64,000 nt of DNA from Bradyrhizobium nitroreducens (GCF_002776695.1 NZ_LFJC01000003.1:6110649-6174648); one strand, 5' to 3'. Shown: positions 45,694 to 54,897, numbered from the stretch's first letter. Made by a program: numbers and translations. The notes: a model not told the origin generated them from the sequence alone.

Positions 45694-48686
45694 GAACGGA
45701 CATCTCGGAGAAGGGCCTGGAGGCCCTCATCGTCGCCGACATGACCGGCCGCAAGGCGTCGGACGGCGGTGGATTCTCCGAGGATCCCGATCCCTTTGCG
45801 GGCCTGCACAATTGGCTGCTCGGCGACCCCAAAGCCTATGACCGCGCCTGGACGGTCGATCTCGTGCAATTGCGCGCCTTCATCAGCGCGACCCAGCCGC
45901 CGCTGGTAGAAGTGTTCGATCTCGACCACGACAGTCCGACCAGACAGAAATTCCTGGCCCGGCTGCAGGGCGAGATCGGCAAGCGCGGCATCATCGACGT
46001 GCTGCGCAAGGGCGTGAAGCACGGCGCGCACGAGGTCGAGCTGTTCTACGGTACGCCGTCGCCGGGCAATGCGGGGGCAACCGAGCGATTTGCGCTGAAC
46101 CGGTTCTCGGTCACCCGCCAACTGCGCTACAGCCGCGACGACACCGCCCATGCGCTCGATCTGGCGCTGTTCATCAACGGCCTGCCGATCGCTACCTTCG
46201 AGCTGAAGAACAGCCTGACCAAGCAGACGGTCGAGGACGCGGTCGAGCAATACAAGCGTGACCGTGATCCGCGCGAAAAGCTGTTCGAATTCGGCCGCTG
46301 TATCGTGCATCTCGCGGTCGATGATGCGCAGGTCAAGTTCTGCACCCAGCTCAAGGGCAAGGCTTCATGGTTTCTTCCCTTCAACAAGGGTTGGAACGAT
46401 GGCGCCGGCAATCCACCGAACCCCGGAGGACTCAAGACCGACTATCTCTGGAAGGATATCCTGACGCCCCTGGGCCTCACCGACATCATCGAGAATTACG
46501 CGCAGATCGTCGAGCGCAAGGACCCCAAGACCAACCGGATCAAGCGGGATCAGCTGTTCCCGCGCTTCCACCAATTGAATGTAGTCCGCAAGCTGCTCGC
46601 GGACGCCAAGGCCAAGGGAGCAGGCCGGCGGGTGTTGATCCAGCACTCGGCCGGGTCCGGCAAATCGAACTCGATCGCCTGGCTGGCGCATCAGCTGGTA
46701 GGGCTTGCGAATACCTCCGGTCAGGTGTTCGATTCCGTGATCGTCGTGACCGACCGCCGTATCCTCGACCAGCAGATCCGCGACACCATCAAGCAGTTCG
46801 CGCAGGTCGGCGCCACGGTAGGCCATGCCGAGCGCTCGGGCGATCTCCGCCGCTTCATCACCGGCGGCAAGAAAATCATCATTACCACTGTGCAGAAATT
46901 TCCGTTCATTCTCGATGACATCGGCTCGCTGCACCGGGATCGTCGCTTTGCGATCATCATCGACGAAGCGCATTCGAGCCAAGGCGGCCGGTCGGCGGCT
47001 GCCCTGAACACCGCGCTCTCGGGCACCGAAGACGACGATGAGGACGAGACCGTCGAGGACAAGATCAACGCGATCATGGTGGGCCGCAAGATGCTCCCCA
47101 ATGCGAGCTATTTCGCGTTCACCGCGACGCCCAAGAACAAGACGCTGGAGATATTCGGCGAGCCCTGGCCGGAGGGTGACAAGGTCAAGCATCGCCCGTT
47201 CCACAGCTACACGATGAAGCAGGCGATCCAGGAAGGGTTCATTCTCGACGTCCTCGCCGACTATACGCCGGTCAATAGCTATTATCGGTTGGTCAAGACG
47301 GTCGAAGCCGACCCCGAATTCGACACCAAGCGCGCGACCAAGAAGCTCCGTCGCTATGTCGAGAGCAACAGCCACGCTATCCGTCTCAAGGCCGAGATCA
47401 TGGTCGATCACTTCCATGAGCAGGTGCTGTCGTTGAACAAGATCGGTGGTCAGGCGCGGGCGATGGTGGTGACCTCGGGAATCGAGCGTGCGATAGAGTA
47501 CTATCATGCAGTAAGCGCCTATCTGATCGCGCGCAAAAGCCCGTACCGGGCGATCGTTGCCTTCTCCGGTGAGCATGAATTCAAGGGCGCCAAGGTTACT
47601 GAGGCCAGCCTCAATGGCTTTCCCTCGAAGGATATTGCCGAGCGTATCGAAACCGATCCCTATCGCTTCCTGATTTGCGCGGACAAGTTCCAGACCGGGT
47701 ACGACCAGCCGCTGCTGCATACGATGTACGTCGACAAGGCTCTGTCGGGGATCAAAGCGGTTCAGACGCTCTCACGACTGAACCGTGCGCATCCGCAGAA
47801 GCACGATACGTTCGTGCTCGACTTCATGAACGATACCGAGACGATCCGGGCTGCGTTCGACACGTTCTATCGGACGACGATCCTCAGCGACGAGACTGAT
47901 CCGAATCGGCTGCATGATCTCAAGGCCAGTCTCGATGGGCATCAGGTCTACGAGACAGCCCAGATCGAGCAACTCGTCGATCTCTATCTCGCAGGTGCTG
48001 ATCGCGACCGGCTCGATCCCATCCTGGATGCCTGCGTTGCGACCTATGTCAGCGACCTTGATGAGGACGGCCAGGTCGACTTCAAGGGCAAGGCCAAAGC
48101 GTTCACCCGAACCTACGCTTTCATTTCCTCGATTCTGCCCTACACCAACGCGGATTGGGAAAAGCTGTCGATCTTCCTGAATTTTCTGGTGCCAAAACTG
48201 CCCGCGCCGCGCGAAGAGGACCTGTCAAAGGGGATTCTTGAAGCCATCGACATGGACAGCTATCGGGTCGAAAAACAGGCTGCGCAGCGGGTTCAGCTCT
48301 CCGATGAGGACGCAGAGATCGATCCGGTGCCGACCGACGGCGGCGGGCACAGAGCCGAGCCCGAGCTTGATCGTCTGTCGAACATCATCCGCAGCTTCAA
48401 CGACCTGTTCGGGAATATCACCTGGGCTGATACGGACCGCATTCGGCGCCTGATTGCCACCGTGATCCCTGAGAAGGTGGCCGCGAATCCGGCCTATCAG
48501 AATGCGCAGAAAAACTCAGACAAGCAGAACGCCCGGATCGAGCACGACAAGGCGCTGGCGAGCGTGATCATCGGCTTGATGAAGGACGACACCGAGCTGT
48601 TTAAGCAATTCAGTGACAATCCCGAATTCAAGCGTTGGCTCACCGACACGGTTTTCTCAGCGACGTACGACCGTCCCACGCCGTAG
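45690..48686 (+). CDS. hsdR: Type I restriction endonuclease subunit HsdR
   Basis: HsdR is the translocating ATPase and nuclease of the type I complex. From ATG 45690 it has 998 residues. The N-terminal nuclease domain carries the ExK pair of the PD-(D/E)xK motif in ATFELKNSLT at about 168-177. The helicase part has Walker A HSAGSGKSNSIAW at about 316-328, the DEAH box IIIDEAHSSQGG at about 421-432 and SAT-like YFAFTATPKNKTLE. TDRRILDQQ, LIRADKFQTGYDQP-like CADKFQTGYDQPLLH and TLSRLNRAHP are motifs V-VI. A helical C-terminal domain completes it. It is the last gene of the island operon, with no terminator hairpin directly after it. Confidence 0.96.
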   Translation: MRTDISEKGLEALIVADMTGRKASDGGGFSEDPDPFAGLHNWLLGDPKAYDRAWTVDLVQLRAFISATQPPLVEVFDLDHDSPTRQKFLARLQGEIGKRGIIDVLRKGVKHGAHEVELFYGTPSPGNAGATERFALNRFSVTRQLRYSRDDTAHALDLALFINGLPIATFELKNSLTKQTVEDAVEQYKRDRDPREKLFEFGRCIVHLAVDDAQVKFCTQLKGKASWFLPFNKGWNDGAGNPPNPGGLKTDYLWKDILTPLGLTDIIENYAQIVERKDPKTNRIKRDQLFPRFHQLNVVRKLLADAKAKGAGRRVLIQHSAGSGKSNSIAWLAHQLVGLANTSGQVFDSVIVVTDRRILDQQIRDTIKQFAQVGATVGHAERSGDLRRFITGGKKIIITTVQKFPFILDDIGSLHRDRRFAIIIDEAHSSQGGRSAAALNTALSGTEDDDEDETVEDKINAIMVGRKMLPNASYFAFTATPKNKTLEIFGEPWPEGDKVKHRPFHSYTMKQAIQEGFILDVLADYTPVNSYYRLVKTVEADPEFDTKRATKKLRRYVESNSHAIRLKAEIMVDHFHEQVLSLNKIGGQARAMVVTSGIERAIEYYHAVSAYLIARKSPYRAIVAFSGEHEFKGAKVTEASLNGFPSKDIAERIETDPYRFLICADKFQTGYDQPLLHTMYVDKALSGIKAVQTLSRLNRAHPQKHDTFVLDFMNDTETIRAAFDTFYRTTILSDETDPNRLHDLKASLDGHQVYETAQIEQLVDLYLAGADRDRLDPILDACVATYVSDLDEDGQVDFKGKAKAFTRTYAFISSILPYTNADWEKLSIFLNFLVPKLPAPREEDLSKGILEAIDMDSYRVEKQAAQRVQLSDEDAEIDPVPTDGGGHRAEPELDRLSNIIRSFNDLFGNITWADTDRIRRLIATVIPEKVAANPAYQNAQKNSDKQNARIEHDKALASVIIGLMKDDTELFKQFSDNPEFKRWLTDTVFSATYDRPTP

Positions 48687-49097
48687 TTGTCGTGAGACAC
48701 TCTGTTGGGGAGAAGCAGCTTGAATGTGGACGCCTGCACATCAAACTTAGCAATGGTGATATTATGCCACTGTTTTGCCCGACGAAGCAAAACAGGGCAG
48801 GCGTCATTCCGAACGAACGGCAACGATCGCGGCCAATTCTCGTCGGCTCGCGTGGGTGCGCCGCGCAGGCGAGTCAAACCAGGATCACTTGGCTTTTCGC
48901 TCCTGGAATCCCGCCCGACGCCGCCCCTTGTAACCCATTGATCTTCCAGCCCCCGTCTACTGTGCATGGGGTTGATTTCGCGCTTTTTAGTTGCCTCGTG
49001 GCGAAGGCCTGCCGCAGGGTAATGGCTTGAACCCGCCATCGCCACGACCCGACCTAGCAGGGTCCGACGTTCAGCGGCACCGAGGTAACCCACGACA
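48687..49097. other. Right edge of the defence island: repeat-containing gap
   Basis: About 410 bp without a supported gene. It contains the hairpin ctgttttgcccgacgaag-caaaacag at about 48771-48796, and the 19-mer tctactgtgcatggggttg at 48956-48974, which is also found at 13342-13360. I recall both motifs as parts of one dispersed Bradyrhizobium repeat, but cannot confirm it. No copy of the tRNA-Ser 3' end is present, so the island edge cannot be defined by an attachment repeat. Confidence 0.5.
48956..48981. repeat. Repeat segment shared with 13342-13367
   Basis: A copy of the 19-mer tctactgtgcatggggttg followed by atttcgc; the other copy has ttttcgc. Flanking cccc and gggg form a short stem. 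It lies 270 bp after hsdR. Confidence 0.7.
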
Positions 49098-50369
49098 ATG
49101 TTCGAAAAGTCCTACCGCGACCGCCTCGAAGCCGACCTCGCGCAATGGGAGGCCGAGGGCGTGATTGCGCCGGCGGCGGCCGCCAGCATCCGCAATGCGC
49201 TGCCGCCTCTGCCGGCGGGCATCAACATCGCCGTGGTCGTCGGCATTGTCGGCGGTCTGTTGATCGCGGCCGCGTTCCTCGCCTTCGTGGCGGCGCATTG
49301 GACCGAGATCGCGCGGCTGGTGCGGTTCGCAATCCTGCTCGCCGGCATGATCGTTACCGGCGCCCTTGGCGCCTGGTTCGCGGCGACGGGCCGCAATGTT
49401 CTCGCCGATCTCTGCGCCAGCTTAGGGGCGGTCGTCTTCGGGGCGGGCATCGCGCTGGTCGGCCAGATGTATCATCTCGGCGAGGATTTTGCCGGCGGCA
49501 TGCTGCTGTGGTCGATCGGCGCATTCGCCGCGGCCCTGCTGACCGGCTCGCGCGGCGCGCTCGCGGTCGGCCTCGTCGCCGCCTGCACCTGGACCTGCAT
49601 GCGGACCTACGACACGCCCGACGTCCTGCATCTTCCTTTTCTGGCGGTCTGGCTGATCGCAGCAAGCCTTGCCTTCGCGTGGAATTCGCGCGCCGCCGCC
49701 CATCTCGTCGCGCTCGCGGTGCTGCCGTGGTGGATCGCGACGTCGTTTCGCTTCGAATTCGACGGGGTCCAACCGTCCTTCGTGCTCGCCAACGGGGCGG
49801 CCCTGCTGTTCGGCGCCGGGCTTGCGATCGCAGCTTGTCCCTCGCCGCGTGCGCTTCGGCTCGGCAGCGTTCTGTCGATCTACGGCGCGTTTGCGCTGGC
49901 CGCTGTCGCTGTCCTGGAGGTGACGACGGTCGACGACAATTTTCTCTTCCGGACCCGCACGGCGTCCGGCCAGCCGCTGTGGGCGATCCTGTGCGGGGCC
50001 GCAGGGGTGATCCTCACCTTCGTCTCCGCCACGTTCACGAAGAGCGCCGGCGAAATCCTTGCCGCCTGCGCGATCGGGCTCGTGCTGCTCGCCGCGCCGG
50101 TCTGGCCGGTCTCCACGGCCGGCGAGCCCTGGCTGGCTTATGCGGCGCTGCTTTGCGCCATGTTGTGCCTCGTCGTCTCCGGTGTGCTCGATGATTTGCG
50201 TCCGCGCATCGTTGCCGGCTGGCTCGGGATCGCCGGAATCATCGCCGGCATCACCTGGGCGGTGAAGGGATCGCTGCTCCGCCGCTCCGCCTTCCTTGCG
50301 GCAGCGGGTATCGTCACTGTTGCCTTTGCCACGGCGCTCAATCGCTTGCTGCCGAGGAGTGCGCGATGA
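49098..50369 (+). CDS. DUF2157 family multi-pass membrane protein
   Basis: A 423-residue inner-membrane protein. A soluble N-terminus of about 35 residues (SYRDRLEADLAQWEAEGVI) resembling the DUF2157 cytoplasmic part precedes roughly twelve hydrophobic segments, starting at INIAVVVGIVGGLLIAAAFL. FVAAHWTEIARLVRFAI and GQMYHLGEDFAGGMLLW are typical of DUF2157. There is no known function. Its stop overlaps the start of the GDYXXLXY gene (atga at 50366-50369), a pairing that is conserved in many bacteria and implies that the two proteins act together. Confidence 0.9.
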   Translation: MFEKSYRDRLEADLAQWEAEGVIAPAAAASIRNALPPLPAGINIAVVVGIVGGLLIAAAFLAFVAAHWTEIARLVRFAILLAGMIVTGALGAWFAATGRNVLADLCASLGAVVFGAGIALVGQMYHLGEDFAGGMLLWSIGAFAAALLTGSRGALAVGLVAACTWTCMRTYDTPDVLHLPFLAVWLIAASLAFAWNSRAAAHLVALAVLPWWIATSFRFEFDGVQPSFVLANGAALLFGAGLAIAACPSPRALRLGSVLSIYGAFALAAVAVLEVTTVDDNFLFRTRTASGQPLWAILCGAAGVILTFVSATFTKSAGEILAACAIGLVLLAAPVWPVSTAGEPWLAYAALLCAMLCLVVSGVLDDLRPRIVAGWLGIAGIIAGITWAVKGSLLRRSAFLAAAGIVTVAFATALNRLLPRSAR

Positions 50370-50971
50370 TGAAGATGGCCGCCTCCGTCGCCGCGCTCTG
50401 GCAACGCATCCCGAAGGCCGTGCTGTTCGGCGGCGCCGTGCTGGTGCAATGCGCGCTGCTGATGCTGATGGTCGCCGACCGCGTGCAGATCCTGCGCGAG
50501 GGCACCGAGGTCACGCTGCAGACGCAACCGGTCGATCCGCGCGATCTGCTGCGCGGCGACTATGTCGTGCTGCGCTACGACATCTCGCAACTGCCGGCAG
50601 GTAGCCTCGCCGGCAAGCCGGCCGACGCGCGCAACCCGACCGTGTTCGTCAAGCTCGCGCCCAATGCCGACGGGCTTTACGCCGCCGTTTCGGTGCATGC
50701 CGAGCCCGTGCAAGTCACGGCGCCGGAGGTGCTGATCCGCGGCCGGGTCAGCCATTCCTGCGGATCGAGCGTTCGCACCTTCTGCGACAGGCTGACGGTC
50801 AAATACGGCCTCGAAAGCTATTTCGTGCCGGAAGGCGAGGGTGGCAAGCTCGAGCAGGCTCGCAACCAGCAGAAGCTGCGGATCGTCGCCGCCGTGCTGC
50901 CCTCGGGCCGCGCCGCCATCAAGCGGCTGCTGCTCGACGGCCAGCCGGTGTATGAGGAGCCGCTGTATTAG
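50366..50971 (+). CDS. GDYXXLXY domain protein
   Basis: A 201-residue protein with one N-terminal membrane helix (AVLFGGAVLVQCALLMLMVA) and an extracytoplasmic domain that contains the naming motif GDYVVLRYDI. Flanking marks are GTEVTLQTQPVDPRDLLRG and IKRLLLDGQPVYEEPLY. No biochemical role is established. It is translationally coupled to the DUF2157 gene, so a membrane complex of the two is likely. ATG 50369 is an equally good start. Confidence 0.9.
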   Translation: MMKMAASVAALWQRIPKAVLFGGAVLVQCALLMLMVADRVQILREGTEVTLQTQPVDPRDLLRGDYVVLRYDISQLPAGSLAGKPADARNPTVFVKLAPNADGLYAAVSVHAEPVQVTAPEVLIRGRVSHSCGSSVRTFCDRLTVKYGLESYFVPEGEGGKLEQARNQQKLRIVAAVLPSGRAAIKRLLLDGQPVYEEPLY

Positions 50972-51015
50972 AGCGTTTTCGAGCGAAGTCGGAACCGAAA
51001 ATGCTCTAGCCGGAC
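50972..51015. repeat. Short copy of the cgttttcgagcgaagt repeat
   Basis: gagcgttttcgagcgaagtc and ccgaaaatgctctagccgga form an imperfect inverted repeat immediately after the stop of the upstream gene. It matches the start and end of the longer copy at 13033-13134. Confidence 0.75.
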
Positions 51016-51028
51016 GCAGTTGTAGCGC

Positions 51029-52630
51029 TCAGTCGGAATCCGACGCCGTCTCATGTGCGCCGTGACAATGCTTGAAGCGCTTTCCTGAATTGCATGGGCA
51101 GGGATCGTTGCGGCGCAGGCCCGCAAACGCTGTCGGCGTCTTGGCTTCGTCGGGTATCCTCATGAGTGGAGCCGATGGCAGGTCCGAACCCGTGGCCGCC
51201 ATTGCCGGGGGCCGTGCGTTTCGGCGATTCATCAGCCACCCCACGAACGATGCGGTCGCCACGAAACCGACCAGGATCATCGCGCCCATCTTGGTGTCGT
51301 TCGCCTCCTTGCGCTTCTGCTCCTCGGCCTCTCTCTCGTCTCGTAAACGCTTCTCTTCCCGATCCACAAACCACTTTGACGCGGCTTGAAGCGCCGTCGC
51401 CGGAACGGTCCAGCTCACCGACGTCTTTTCAGGCCGCGAGAGAAGGATCGCACGCGACAGCAACGCCATTTGCGACGGCGAATTGCCTGCAGAGCTGACT
51501 CGGGTCCCCGTCACGCGTTTCGCGAGTCCGAGCGAGACTCCGCCGCACACGGATGACACCAGCGTGATACGACGGTTGCCCTTGGTTTCTTCGAGGGTTT
51601 CCCAACGCCCCAGGCCTGGAAGTGAATCCGGCAACTCGACGTGGTCGATCTGATGGGCGTCGATCAGCGGCGTGATATGATAAGTGAGAAGGTTCTGTTC
51701 CTTCAGGATATGTGCGATCGCGAAATGCCGGTAGATATTGTACATGTCGCGCCAGATTGGCTCGGCACGAATCGTCTCCTCCATGCGCGCGGTCCAATCG
51801 CAGGCGAACTCCCTCGCGATGGGGTCTTCGTTCCCGTTCTTGGCACCTGCATCCGCGTTGGCGTCGGCGTCGCTGAGGATCACCTGGGCCGACTGCAGGG
51901 ACGCGATTTGGTAATCGTGCGCATATTCGAACTTGCCGGGCTCGAACCAGAACCGGCGCCGACTGCTCCAATCGCCCGTTGACGTGCCGGCCCGGAGCAT
52001 CTGCCGCGACTGGTTCAGTCGCCGCGTGAACGTCCCGGGCAGGGGCGGATCGACAGGCAATTGCAGCGTGCCCTGCGAAACCTGCTTCATGCGATAGTCA
52101 GCTTCGACCAGCACCTTCGTCACGCGGGAATGCCTGGGAAGGGAATCGACGCGAACCATTTGCGGCTGCTGGGAGCACATGCGCAGATATTGTTGCTTGG
52201 CGGCCGCGTCGCGTCCGGCAATCTGGTCGAGGCCGGGCGTCTGGCTTCTGTCCGGGTCCAGCGAAATGCCTGGCTCGATATTCCCGTACTTCCTGTTGGC
52301 TGACCTGATCGCGACGATGAGGTCGTCGAGGTAAAGATCCGGCTGGCCCCTCTCGGCAACGCCGCAGAGCAGGATATCGTAGTCGTCATCCTGGCAGACG
52401 GTATCAATCCGGGTCAAACCCGTAAGCCGCTTTGAGCCGCCTGATTTGGCCTGCTTCAAAGCTTCGCGCAGCGAAACGGCGACTTCAGCCCGCATGTCTG
52501 TGGTCACCGTCGCGGGCGGAGCCTTGCACGCGCTGTCAGCCGCCAGCGCGGCCAGGGGCTGTTGCGCGAGGAGCGCGCTCGCGCCCGACGCCAGAAAGCC
52601 GCGCCGATTGACAAGCACTCTGTGCATCAT
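51029..52630 (-). CDS. Tat-signal membrane protein with C-terminal SEC-C motif (DUF1598-like)
   Basis: A 533-residue protein with an unusual architecture. The N-terminus has a twin-arginine signal (NRRGFLASGASALL). A large middle part follows, with YDILLCGVAERGQPDLYLDDLIVAIR, which I associate with DUF1598, and GISLDPDRSQTPGL. There is a charged coiled coil at about 425-450 (REEKRLRDEREAEEQKRKE), one membrane segment at about 455-475 (MGAMILVGFVATASFVGWLM), and a C-terminal SEC-C zinc motif, RNDPCPCNSGKRFKHCHG. If the signal is exported, the bulk is periplasmic and the SEC-C tail cytoplasmic, an unexpected place for a motif usually found in SecA and other cytosolic proteins. Function unknown. 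Confidence 0.75.
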   Translation of the reverse strand: MMHRVLVNRRGFLASGASALLAQQPLAALAADSACKAPPATVTTDMRAEVAVSLREALKQAKSGGSKRLTGLTRIDTVCQDDDYDILLCGVAERGQPDLYLDDLIVAIRSANRKYGNIEPGISLDPDRSQTPGLDQIAGRDAAAKQQYLRMCSQQPQMVRVDSLPRHSRVTKVLVEADYRMKQVSQGTLQLPVDPPLPGTFTRRLNQSRQMLRAGTSTGDWSSRRRFWFEPGKFEYAHDYQIASLQSAQVILSDADANADAGAKNGNEDPIAREFACDWTARMEETIRAEPIWRDMYNIYRHFAIAHILKEQNLLTYHITPLIDAHQIDHVELPDSLPGLGRWETLEETKGNRRITLVSSVCGGVSLGLAKRVTGTRVSSAGNSPSQMALLSRAILLSRPEKTSVSWTVPATALQAASKWFVDREEKRLRDEREAEEQKRKEANDTKMGAMILVGFVATASFVGWLMNRRNARPPAMAATGSDLPSAPLMRIPDEAKTPTAFAGLRRNDPCPCNSGKRFKHCHGAHETASDSD

Positions 52631-52666
52631 GGAGGTCTATGTCCCCGCTTCGAGAAATTTCGAGCT

Positions 52667-53332
52667 TTAAGTATCCGGCTTCTTCAAATTGAGAACCTTG
52701 CGCCTGAGATCGCTCAGGTCGCTTTCTTTCCCTGTCGGCGCCGCTCCGACGTGCACGCCTCCGACAGGCGCCGAGGCTGACGAATGGGTCGGGCCGCTGA
52801 CGTTTGACGCGGATGGCTTTGCGCTGATTGCGGGTGAGTTCGAGCCCGATCCGCCCGGCTCGCGGGAACCGCTGACGCCCGACTCTCTGGTTGGGCCCGG
52901 CTCTCCTCTGGGCAAGGCATTCGGCCTCCGGGCAGCGGGAGGAGCCACGCGCCCGCCGCCGTCACCTGAAACGTCCGACTCCAGCGGCGTGCGCTGGTTG
53001 CGCCAGCGCTGGAATTCCTGCAGCTCGCGAGCGGCGGCGGCCGCGCTGTTCAGGCGCATCGCCTGCTCCTGGGGACTTTCATAGTCCGGCCTGGTCGTGA
53101 GATTCTCTCTCAACGAGAGCTTGTTGATGCATACGCCGGAATCGTAGCCGTCTCGAGCGACGTGCTCCCCGCGGCTTTCGCACTCCATGCACTTGTTATA
53201 CAGCCCCTGCAGTTCGACCGAGATGTAACTGCAATTCCAACTGGGTCCGAACTTCTTCTGCAAGGTCTCGGCCTGGGCCGGATAATTGCATGTGCCGAGC
53301 GCGGCAATTGCAGCGAGAATGAAGTGGCGCAT
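52667..53332 (-). CDS. Exported hypothetical protein
   Basis: A 221-residue protein, not recognised. A signal peptide (MRHFILAAIAALGTC, cleavage near PAQA) precedes a small Cys-containing domain (WNCSYISVELQGLYNKCMEC, DSGVCINKL) with four cysteines that may form disulfides or bind metal. From about residue 115 it is Pro/Gly/Ser/Ala-rich and disordered, ending in a basic helix (LSDLRRKVLNLKKPDT). It is 36 bp upstream of the Tat/SEC-C gene on the same strand, so the two are probably co-transcribed and both envelope-directed. Confidence 0.75.
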   Translation of the reverse strand: MRHFILAAIAALGTCNYPAQAETLQKKFGPSWNCSYISVELQGLYNKCMECESRGEHVARDGYDSGVCINKLSLRENLTTRPDYESPQEQAMRLNSAAAAARELQEFQRWRNQRTPLESDVSGDGGGRVAPPAARRPNALPRGEPGPTRESGVSGSREPGGSGSNSPAISAKPSASNVSGPTHSSASAPVGGVHVGAAPTGKESDLSDLRRKVLNLKKPDT

Positions 53333-53459
53333 GAACGTCGTTCAGCTGAATGATGGGATCGGAATCAAGAAGCGATGAAAATCTACAGCTTCGCAGCTTA
53401 ATCCAGCGGCATCGTACGGCAACCTCTTTCTCTCCCCTTGCCGCGAGCCGCCGTCCTGG

Positions 53460-54878
53460 CTATTTCGCCGCCGTCTTCAGCGCCCGCCGCAGCACCTCCC
53501 ACGTCTGGGGATCGTTCATCTGCGCCACGTTGAAGCGCATGAAGTGCTGGGACGTCTGCGACACGCTGAACACGTTGCCCGGCGCCAGCACCACATTGTC
53601 CTCGAGCGCGGCGCGCGCGACCTGGGTGGCATCCTGTTCGCCTGGGAGGCGGCACCAGAGGAAGAATCCGCCGCGCGGCATCAGCCAGGGCTCGATGCCG
53701 AGCGCCCCAAGCTTTCGTGCGACGTCGCGGCGTGTCCGCGTGAGTTTCTGCCGGAGCTCGTCCATGTGCTTGCGATAACCGCCGCCGGCCAGCACCCTTG
53801 CGATGATTTCCGCCGCGACCGGGCTGGGGCCGCCAAAGCTGGTTGCGACCTGGAGGTCGACGAGATGCTCGATCCAGTCGGCGCGTGCGGCGACGTAGCC
53901 ACAGCGTACCGAGGCCGACAGCGTCTTGGAGAAGCTGCCGATGCGGATCACGCGGGAAAGTCCGTCGAGCGCGGCAAGCCGCGGCGAGCGCTCCGGCTCG
54001 AAGTCGCCAAAGATGTCGTCCTCGATGATGGTGAGGTCGTGCGCGGCGGCCACGGTCAGCAGCCGGTGCGCGGTCGCAAGCGACATCGTCGCGCCGGTCG
54101 GATTGTGCAGGGCCGAATTGGTGATGTAGAGCCTGGGACGCTCGCTGCCAAGGATCTGCTCGAAGCGCGCGAGGTCGGGGCCCGTCGGGGTGTAGGGCAC
54201 GCTGACGATCCTGGCCTGATGCGCCCGCAGCAGCGCACGGAAATTGAAGTAGCAGGGATCGTCGACCAGCACCGTGTCGCCGGGCCGGAGCAGGAAGCGG
54301 CAGACGAGGTCGGTGGCCTGCGTGCCCGAGCCCGTCAGCATGAGCTGATCGACGGACGCCTGGATCGAATCCTCACTGAGGCGCGCGAGCAGCAGCCGGC
54401 GCAGCGAAACTCCGCCGCGCGTGCTGCCATAGTCGGTCAACAGATCCGCGTCCGTCCGCGCCAGCGCACGGATGGCGCGGCGCAAGCCCGCCTCCGGCAT
54501 CCAGCCCGCCGGCAGCCATCCGCAGCCAGGCTTTGGCACGGCGGCGTCGGCATCGAGCGATTGCCTGGAGACCCAGAACGGGTCGACCTCGCGGTCGCGC
54601 CGCGGCCCGGCTTCGGCAAGCGCAAGCGGCGGCATGATCGTCTGCGAGACATAGAAGCCCGAGCCGCGGCGGGCGCGGATCAGGCCTTCGGCGGCCAGGC
54701 GATCATAGGCCTCCACCACCGTGGAGGGCGAGACGTCCATCGCTGAGGCGAGACTGCGGATCGACGGCAGGCGGTCGCCGGCGCCGAGCGCGCGGCCGGC
54801 AACCTTGGCGCGGATCGCGCTCATCACCTCGACGGTCCGCGTGCCGCCGCGACCTCCGCTTTGCGCCTCGTCTCGCAA
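53460..54878 (-). CDS. MocR-type regulator (GntR domain plus aminotransferase-like domain)
   Basis: A GntR/MocR regulator that binds pyridoxal phosphate. The winged helix-turn-helix (about residues 15-85) contains GDRLPSIRSLASAMDVSPST and YDRLAAEGLIRARRGSGFYV. The fold-type I aminotransferase domain follows, with VDDPCYFNFRALLRAH, TNSALHNPTGATMS and the PLP lysine in IGSFSKTLSASVRCGYV. A TTG at 54878 follows ggaagg and includes the whole DNA-binding domain; the open frame runs to 55001 and would overlap the divergent transporter gene. It probably controls that EamA gene, the common MocR arrangement. Confidence 0.88.
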   Translation of the reverse strand: MRDEAQSGGRGGTRTVEVMSAIRAKVAGRALGAGDRLPSIRSLASAMDVSPSTVVEAYDRLAAEGLIRARRGSGFYVSQTIMPPLALAEAGPRRDREVDPFWVSRQSLDADAAVPKPGCGWLPAGWMPEAGLRRAIRALARTDADLLTDYGSTRGGVSLRRLLLARLSEDSIQASVDQLMLTGSGTQATDLVCRFLLRPGDTVLVDDPCYFNFRALLRAHQARIVSVPYTPTGPDLARFEQILGSERPRLYITNSALHNPTGATMSLATAHRLLTVAAAHDLTIIEDDIFGDFEPERSPRLAALDGLSRVIRIGSFSKTLSASVRCGYVAARADWIEHLVDLQVATSFGGPSPVAAEIIARVLAGGGYRKHMDELRQKLTRTRRDVARKLGALGIEPWLMPRGGFFLWCRLPGEQDATQVARAALEDNVVLAPGNVFSVSQTSQHFMRFNVAQMNDPQTWEVLRRALKTAAK

Positions 54879-54881
54879 AGT

Positions 54882-54897
54882 GTATGTCCTTCCATAC
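54882..54897. promoter_or_regulatory. Candidate operator in the MocR/EamA divergent gap
   Basis: The inverted repeat gtatg-tccttc-catac lies in the gap between the two divergent starts, with another catacag just after it. MocR regulators usually bind short repeats in such a divergent region, so this is a fair candidate site. No direct evidence. Confidence 0.4.

Noticed and set aside
40137..49097. A complete integrative element bounded by tRNA repeats
   Set aside because: No integrase and no repeat of the tRNA 3' end could be found, so only an island-like location is claimed.
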